From Bradysia coprophila (Eukaryota; Arthropoda; Insecta; Diptera; Sciaridae): 64,000 bases of DNA. The translations under genes were made by a program, and so were the position numbers. This document shows positions 56,799 to 64,000 of this stretch, one piece after another; the first letter of the stretch is position 1; every line of letters begins with the position of its first letter. Location: assembly GCF_014529535.1 (NCBI RefSeq), contig NW_023503374.1:8735685-8799684 (forward strand), read 5' to 3'. The notes under the pieces are model-generated. The model saw only the letters and a list, made by a program, of their open reading frames with translations. It made no database searches and was not told where the DNA came from.

Positions 56799-57563
56799 GA
56801 TGTGCTCTTTCGTGCTTGCGATATTTAAATGTAGCAATACTTCTCCTTAAATATGGTTTTTGCGCTTATTTTGACAAGCTTTGCTCCTTAAAACCGTGAT
56901 GTTCTGAGGAGTACATTGTAGACCTCGCCACAAAAGTATATATAGACATAATGTGGTGAATATGACAGCAGCATTTCAGCACTGCAAAAATTCTATTAAA
57001 ATTGTTACAATGAAGTGAATTTGTGCTGCATACAAATTCACCCGAAACTTTGGGTTCCATTTTTTTCTGTTTTTTCCAGATTTACATTAAGTACCTTCAG
57101 TGTTTTTAATACAATCAAGGTTCTGTTGAGACCTTACAATGATGCCGATCTGAACTACTTAGTATACCCATCTAACCGAGCTATAAAATTTTGTAATTTC
57201 GTATAAAGATTTGTATTTTCAAAGATTTTGCAAGAAAGTTTTCTAGCATTAAATTGGATTTTCTAGAGAGATTTTCACCAGTTTCACCACCTGATAATTT
57301 ATCCTGATAATCTGTAGACAGCAGGTCGACGAAAACCACTAAATTCATTGAAGCACAGATTACGATATTGACGCGGATAACTAAGCCACTTAATGAAACA
57401 CTTACAAAGAAATAAAATAAATAAAAAATTCTACGAAACAATGGTTTTTAAACAATTTCCATGATTAATTTTCTGTTACTGAGCGATATATATCTCTCTG
57501 TTATATAAGTGAAGAAAAAAAAACTCAACTTACAGTTTCCTGTAGTCCTCTAAACTGTAATTG

Positions 57564-57571
57564 TATATAAG
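57564..57571 (+). promoter_or_regulatory. Candidate TATA box for Punch exon 1A
   Basis: TATATAAG about 490 bp upstream of the exon 1A ATG. In this AT-rich setting it could be chance, and no consensus initiator lies 30 bp downstream. Confidence 0.25.
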
Positions 57572-58050
57572 AAGGTTAAATTTATTGCGCGACTATCTAG
57601 TTCATAGAAAATGATGAAGGTGTAAACACACGCTTTTGTTCGCATAATTTTTTTTTATGATTTAAAACTGAAATTTAGAAGTTTATTTAAACAATTTATT
57701 TATTTCATATTAAACGTGAAATGTGGTGACAAACATTTAGTAAAAGTTTTTATTTATTTAATTTAATGATTTAATTTATTTAGCCAGTTTTTTGTTGTGA
57801 TATTTAATTTACTTAGTTTTAATATTGAAAGTGCAGTGTGGAAAAAGTGAATTTAATTGAAGCCGAAAATTTACAGAATTTGAAACAAGTTTTATTGCAA
57901 TAACATTCGTCGAAAGAATCATTCAAACCATCCAAACCAATTTCAACCTGAACAATTTAGTTTTTTTTTCTGTTTCGATTCAATAAGACATTAATAAAAG
58001 TAGAGTGATCGGTTTTGTGTGATCGGCCTGAAATTAATCATAATAAAATA

Positions 58051-61000
58051 ATGAAGGAAATACAAGGAAAACCACAAAATGGATTGCAATTGGTGTCAAC
58101 GAATGGCAGTCATCAAGTGAATGGACAAACTAAAAAGTGTGTCTGCAATACAAAAGGTAAGCGTCAGAACATTTTACTGATACAATGATTATATATTAAA
58201 AAGAGTTACACACTGCGTGTCGTTTCAACGTTCTTGAATATGTAACGCGAATTATATCAATTTTCAATTTTCGGTCAAATTTAATTATGTGAAAGTGGAA
58301 TATGAAGAAATTGGTTAATATTATACCCTTTCGCAAACGGCTATTTCGCCTGTTGACAAGATAAGCGATGAACTTTAGTTTGAATACCTTCATCTTCATA
58401 TATTATATAATGAGTGCTAAAACTGCCGAGTGAATGTGGAAATCAAGAGTCTGCATCAATCAGTTCAAAATATTTTAATCAGAAGACGTAAATGTATCGA
58501 TAAATAAATTCTTTGGCTATATAGCGGTATCATAGTACACGAAAAAATCGGTCTAATGTCTCCTCAAGTAAATGTAATTTTTTAAGCTTTAAGGGACATT
58601 TTCTGGAAGAATTGACCATACATAAGACTAAATGAAAATGAACCATCACATGTGGACTGTTTTCGGTAAATGTTTTTCATTTTTCTATGTGAAAATCAAC
58701 TTTTGCATGGGTCAGGTAGTAAACCAGAATACATTGGATGCTGCTACGTACTTCATTACTTTTGCATCATCCAACGTACTAATATATAATTTTTGGGACA
58801 TTTTTATCTTGAATGCGGCGCGATTATTGCTCTTCTAGCAGAATACAAACTTTTTACTCTTCAATATAAGAATGACCAAACAAGGACGTGATCTACTATT
58901 GTATAAATGACTACACGAAATTAGCTTGCACAGCAGAAATAAGAGATTTATTAATTATAGTATAGTTAAAAAAGGTTAAATCGTTCCACATTTAATGTAA
59001 CTCTAACTGTCTAAGATGAGATTTGTGATAAGCCTTTTTTATAATTAGTCACCGAGTCATCATCATATGCATGTAAGTTCATACGTCATTAAATAAATCC
59101 CCTCACAAAGACGCAACAACAGTGACAAAGCAAAATGACGAAAAATCTCGGAAAGCGATAATTTTTGCATAGAAATCAAACTTACCCAAAACCACCACCC
59201 ATTTCAGCAATATGACATACATATGTATATCACATATGATTGCTGTCATTCGCACGTTTCGCATCGTATCTATATTATATTTACATTATTTGTGCGATAT
59301 AACATTAGCAGAGCAAGTATAGTGAACATATAATATACCCTCTCGCCAACATGTATACCCAATTCATGTAGTATTATATACAGCTCTTCAGGTTGTCGTT
59401 ACCAGAAGAATGGTTGAACTTTTCAGTTGCTTGTTAGATCGAAACGACCGTGGACGTGCGCTTAGAAGCTTAACATTATTCTGTTACAAAATATTAATTC
59501 ATCGCGACTTCGATAGTAACAGCATTTTTGTATACGATTCAGACAACTGACAACATAGTTTTCAATTTATAAAATTTTATTAAAGTTGTGCGAAAAAAAA
59601 ATAGTTATTAGAAGTGTGGAATTTTTAATTAGAATTTTACAGCCTTGATTTGAATTCTTAGTACTGAGTATTGGTTTTGAACTTTCAAGTTGTCCGTTTT
59701 TATTTTCGTTCTACATCATCGACAATTAATTTTATTATTTTGCTAAATTAATCGAACGTGTCGTGTCTTACATTAAATAATTGTTTTTTGTGTCACGCTA
59801 TTGAAATACAAAAAAACGACAATGAATTTCGGATTGGGCGAACTGTCAGCTAGTGAGCTAAACGCTGCTATTGACGATACAAATTTTCCGAAAAATAACA
59901 ACAATGTTGAAAATGGGAAAAAGAAAGAAAATGACGATGGGGCTAATGGTGTGATCAGACCATTCAGAAATGGTTCGTCTAAGCGTGATGTACCGTCACC
60001 GTTGAATGGAACCGTTTTTAGCGACAATTATTCGGACGTACCTAGCACTCCGAAAACTCCTAGGACAACCACAACTCCTGGTAACGTGTTTTGAATTTAT
60101 TTTCCCGAATTTATTACAACATTAATCAGAGTGTACACAGTCCAATTCAATGAGAAGTTAAGGTCTCGTCGATCCTCCATTTCAATTAAAATTGTTAAAA
60201 TTACATACTGTAGACGGGTGACGCAATAAATCTTGAATTAAAATTTAATAAAAAACGAATCATAACAACTGTTCTGACGATGAAAATAAGTGAAGACTAA
60301 TTTTGGCTTGTCGCAAATTAATCTTTTATTTAATTGCTAACGAATAGACTTAACATAACATTTGATAACATTTTGACCGCAAATGATTCGCTTTCAATAG
60401 CAAATATGTAATACCCAACCCACCAGCATGACTGCAAATTTATTGAAATATATATAATAATGTGCATACTGCTACTGCAAACATGGTGTGTTAAGACAAT
60501 TTTATTATCTGCTTCGGACAAATTTTTAACAAATTGATCCGATCGCAATTAAATGGTTTAAGGCAATACTTGTTGATATCGCTTGTCGCTGGGTGATTAA
60601 TTACATTTAATGTGTTATTGTTGGCACTGTGAAGTGGGGTAGATATAATTTAACCGAATGAAGATGACACTGTCACTTCTCGACACTAATTGTATAACAT
60701 TATTTTACGTAACTCAGCATCATAATGTTCGAAAATCGCATAAAACGTTGTATGAATCTTGGTGCAAAGTGCTTTATTAGGCTCACGATGTGTGTTGTGA
60801 CACACAGCCTTCAACCTCGTGTCATAACTACACATCTAGAGCCTAAAAAGTACCTTGCACTCGATGTCATAAATAACTATTACGGTACAGGGAAGTGGTT
60901 GCAACGGCTGTCGCTGAGTATTTATGGTAAAATTAGTTCTTTCATTTCTGTTAAAACTAGTTATGTGGAAGATACATTTAACGCTAGAATAATACTTTCA

Positions 61001-63574
61001 ACAGAAGAAGTACCAGATTTAATCAGAAAATAGTGATACACTTGTCGTTCAACGATTGAAATAGACAGTTCTTTTTCAGATTCGGAAATTTATAATTTGT
61101 AAAAGATTCTCAAAAATAAAAACCTCTGAAGATTTCAACGATTTTCTCTGGATTTTCTATGATTTGTAGAGGATTTTCTTTACTTTTTTTGCTAAATTTT
61201 CATGGATTTTCATCGATTTTTCAGGACTTCCTTTTTAAGTTTTCAAATTTTTGGTATTTTTCTAAGAGGATTTTCTAGGGTATCGTCTCTTATCGACTGA
61301 CAAAATAGCGAAGAACTCCATTAATTGTAATTCAATACTTTATATTACCAAATGAATGTAAAAACAAATGAAGTAAAAGATTTTATTTCAAATTACTATT
61401 TTGAAAACTTTTAGATCTAAAGAAGAAGAAAATTTGATAATTCGTGAAAATATATCTCAATGAATTTTATATGTAACGGAATATTCCCAAGAAACTCTAT
61501 ATGAAAATAACCTCAATTGTTCATTGAAGGCATTGCATTGACATGTAATAATACACAAAAAAATCCAACAAAAAATATGTTTTTCAACTCAATTTCATCA
61601 AAACAAAATATCAAAAACATCTTACCGAATAATATTATTACACTTTCAGAACAAACACAAAATTGTAGTCTACGACTACGTTTGATAAGAAATGACGTGA
61701 ATCTTGTACCATATATGCACATACTTCCTGCAAGCTTTTTCCCATCGAAGCTTCTGTTTGATTACTGTGAAAGTATATTCATTAAAAACCACTCGATTAT
61801 TATATTGTGTTTGCTTTAAATTGATAAATCAATATAATATCGCGGCACTTTTGACAAATTCATTTCTTTAAATCAACGCAAAACATTACGCTAAACAAAT
61901 AATTGTTTTACGGTGTGTCTCTAAAATGCTCCGGTTTTTTTATGAATTTAATTACAAAAATTTAATTTACCAAAAATGTAGACAGTACAGCCGTCAAAAT
62001 AGAAATATCGAAACAGAGACTGTGATAGAACTTTTGATCAGATCTAAATATTGAAATTATCTTAAAAATTCGGTATTTTCGTATTGCGCGCTCTAAAACA
62101 GGTCGTAACATCCTAGATACTTGGTGATAAAACGGCTTCCGCAGAATCTTTGTCGACTGCCGAGTCCATTTGGGTTACCGTAAATCAATTATTTATTTAG
62201 AATAAATGCCTCCGTTAAATGTGCCGCATTGTATGACTTCATTTAAGTGATTTTATTCAAAAACGTGAGGTAAAGTTATCTTTACTTCACTGAGCCAAAA
62301 CTTTACCTCAAGTTTTTAAATAAACCTTACTTGGCTATGCGGCAAATAATGGAAATGGTACTTCTTGTTTGTTTACACACAAGCAGCACCATTTCCATCT
62401 TTGTCCCATTGTTAAGTAATAAACTATTAATTTATTGCAAAATCAACATTTGGTTAAATATTAAATCCTTTTATGGTTTCTTTAATAAATTGTCACTAAG
62501 AGTGAATACGGAACCGGAATAGCATTAAATAATTCAAATGAATCAAGTAAAACAAATAAAAATACTTGCATAAGTAAGCTCAATAAAATATTAATCACTA
62601 AGTCGTTTCTTTGTTGGGAACGCATTCTTATTTATTATTTATGTTGAAGTATCTATACTGTGAATAATACATATTATATCTACCTATTGTGTTTATGTAT
62701 GACAAAAGTATCTATCTAGTTTGACTAAATATTATTTAGTTAATAAGTGTTTGCTATCTTAGTCAAAAAAAATCTCATAACATAATTACCCTTAACCAAA
62801 AAGCAACCTGAAAACTTCACACAATTCCCTTCATTGTTTCTGTAAAAAATGGTCAAGACCTTTAAAAAAGAGGCAACGAATAACATCTCCAACTCCATCC
62901 CCTCTCAAGAGGTACATCATTTTGATAATAACAACGTTCATGATTAAAACTAAAAAACAAATAAAAATTAAAAAAATTAGGAAAACTCCAAATTTCTTGA
63001 AATTGAAGGACATCGAGGAAATCAAGAAACATTTCTTGAACGTCTTAAACTTCTCGATTTTCTGAAAAAAACTTTCTCGAAATTAGATCTTTAATCTTTT
63101 ATTAAACATTTCGTAATATATTCATATCTGTTATCAGTTATCGACAGCTACGACAAAAGTAAACGTTGTACTCTGTCTGTATAGTGTTCGTTAATAAGGT
63201 AAAATGCAAAGTAAAACTTATGAAGTAAAAGATCTGAAGAAAATACATAGAATGCAAGAGGTCACAGATTCAATTGCTGTTAAAACAAAATTAAGAAAGC
63301 AATTCAGTCAAATGATCCCATCCATTAATCTCATAACTAATACCGTAATTTTATTCAATTTCAGGCCATGAGAACTGTACATTCCACCATGATTTGGAAT
63401 TGGACCATAAACCACCAACCAGGGAAGCATTGCTTCCTGAAATGGCCAAATCCTATCGGTCATTATTGAGTGGATTGGGTGAGGATCCTGATCGACAAGG
63501 ATTATTAAAAACGCCTGAACGAGCTGCTAAGGCAATGCTGTTCTTCACAAAGGGATACGATCAAAGTCTTGAAG
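58051..63574 (+). CDS. Pu: GTP cyclohydrolase I (Punch), isoform from exon 1A; 3' part beyond window
   Basis: GTP cyclohydrolase I converts GTP to dihydroneopterin triphosphate, the first step to tetrahydrobiopterin and insect eye pterins. Exon 1A is 58051-58156 ([13 protein letters not shown] and on, 35 codons plus one base). It joins in phase 1 to the shared exon 63365-63574, which encodes [20 protein letters not shown] and the start of the catalytic domain ([20 protein letters not shown], then [11 protein letters not shown]). The zinc and active-site residues lie in later exons outside the window. The intron of 5.2 kb contains the second first exon (59822-60080). Only about 106 residues of this isoform are visible. 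Confidence 0.85.
59425..59457 (+). promoter_or_regulatory. Inr-DPE core promoter for Punch exon 1B
   Basis: An initiator TCAGTT (A+1 at 59425) is followed by GGACGT at exactly +28 to +33 (59452-59457), a match to the arthropod downstream promoter element in both sequence and spacing. It would give a 5' UTR of about 400 bases before the ATG at 59822. No TATA box upstream, as usual for DPE promoters. Prediction from sequence only. Confidence 0.55.
59822..63574 (+). CDS. Pu: GTP cyclohydrolase I (Punch), isoform from exon 1B; 3' part beyond window
   Basis: Alternative first exon 59822-60080 (86 codons plus one base) splices in the same phase 1 to the shared exon 63365-63574. It encodes [20 protein letters not shown] and ends [12 protein letters not shown]. 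This matches the long-N-terminus isoform of Drosophila Punch, which has SASELNDAINDTNFP and TPRTSTTPG, so the alternative promoter layout is old. The N-terminal extension is low-complexity and Ser/Thr/Asn-rich; in flies such extensions are thought to regulate the enzyme. An in-frame TTG at 59801 extends the open frame but is not a likely start. Confidence 0.88.
60759..60878 (+). mobile_element. Small palindromic repeat (MITE-like), family X copy 2
   Basis: About 120 bp with GGTGCAAAGTGCTTTATTAG at the left and the inverse-type CCTAAAAAGTACCTTGCACTC at the right. Same family as 5427-5530 in the opposite orientation. It lies in the Punch intron. A stop-free frame across it is not a gene. Confidence 0.6.
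62256..62398. repeat. Two adjacent hairpins in the Punch intron
   Basis: TTCAAAAACGTGAGGTAAAGTT pairs, with small gaps, with AACTTTACCTCAAGTTTTT (62256-62318). ATGGAAATGGT pairs with ACCATTTCCAT (62350-62398) around TTGTTTGTTTACACACAA. The second word recurs near 50229. Function unknown; probably repeat remnants. Confidence 0.45.
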
Positions 63575-64000
63575 GTAAATGCATGATTTAATTAGAATTA
63601 TTAAATGATACATCATCGCAGTGGAGTAGTATTAAGCGATGGCATCTATCCGTCGGTATGTTTTGAAATTAGTTTAGTCAACTAAAGAAAAATCAACTGC
63701 AGCACAACGAGCAAAACATAAGTGAAATCGTTAAGAAGTAGCACGTCTTTGCTGTCATAAATCAATATCGTCAACCAAAAGATATTTCCGAATGTTCCGA
63801 ACCTAAAAAGTCCTTCATATCTTGTATAGCTCAGAAAAGAGAAAAGTTATGTCAAACGATTAGCAAGCACAATTTTCAAAATGTTTTCTATTCCCATTCA
63901 TCGTCTTCAATTGAATGCATAAAAGAAATGAAAAGCACTTAGCCAACTTAATATTCCTGTGATAGAGTTCGCTTTTATATACTTCGAGAAAACTTTTTTA

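Larger units (their letters stand above)
60081..63364 (+). other. Punch intron between exon 1B and shared exon
   Basis: AT-rich intronic DNA. Apart from the family X copy and the hairpins listed separately I see no exon or RNA gene. The downstream intron from 63575 to the window end also shows nothing. Confidence 0.5.

Noticed and set aside
60725-61033. 102-residue plus-strand frame in the Punch intron
   Set aside because: Covers family X copy 2; explained by the repeat.

Overview
The window is nuclear DNA of an insect, very probably a dipteran. It is AT-rich, has short GT-AG introns and long transposon-filled gaps, and every recognisable gene is an animal housekeeping or developmental gene with a close fly counterpart. 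The lolal/batman BTB protein is nearly identical to the fly form, and the Punch gene keeps the fly arrangement of alternative first exons. A fungus-gnat-like (sciaroid) genome would fit, but that is inference only. I saw no LTR or virus-like element, no prokaryotic genes and no CRISPR array.

Layout. 1-5 kb is a compact block: clathrin light chain (minus, cut by the window start), DPH4/DNAJC24 (plus) and ORC6 (minus). 5-6.6 kb holds a LINE 3' fragment and small inverted-repeat elements. 6.7-13.3 kb is a second compact block: Tim8 (plus), CCDC25 (minus), FAM98 (plus) and a small unrecognised five-exon gene (plus). lolal lies at 14.0-15.3 kb (plus). 15.4-18.9 kb is repeats, followed by LDAH (minus, 18.9-20.1 kb). 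22.8-29.0 kb is a large zinc-finger/RS-domain gene resembling Drosophila CG7065, followed by TMA16 (minus, 29.7-30.4 kb). 33.6-49.8 kb is a diverged second copy of the CG7065-like gene in the same orientation; its introns 1 and 4 are swollen by repeats. 50-57.5 kb has no gene I can support. From 57.5 kb to the window end is the 5' part of Punch (GTP cyclohydrolase I), with two alternative first exons and one shared exon.

The single-copy genes act in vesicle coating, diphthamide synthesis, DNA replication, mitochondrial import, RNA handling, lipid droplets, 60S biogenesis, Polycomb/Trithorax control and pterin synthesis. They share no pathway; they are simply neighbours.

The most unusual content is the non-coding DNA. 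It is rich in foldback (long inverted repeat) elements and MITEs, several with target-site duplications that can be read directly. One foldback in an intron of the second CG7065-like gene has a LINE and a MITE inserted in one arm, while the other arm keeps the empty sites, so both insertions can be reconstructed from this sequence alone. A separate repeat family, beginning AGCCCCGTACGAAG, has terminal hairpins whose stems change in a compensated way between subfamilies. One of its copies carries an eight-unit, roughly 145-bp higher-order tandem array. All exon coordinates were read by eye and could be off by a few bases where noted.
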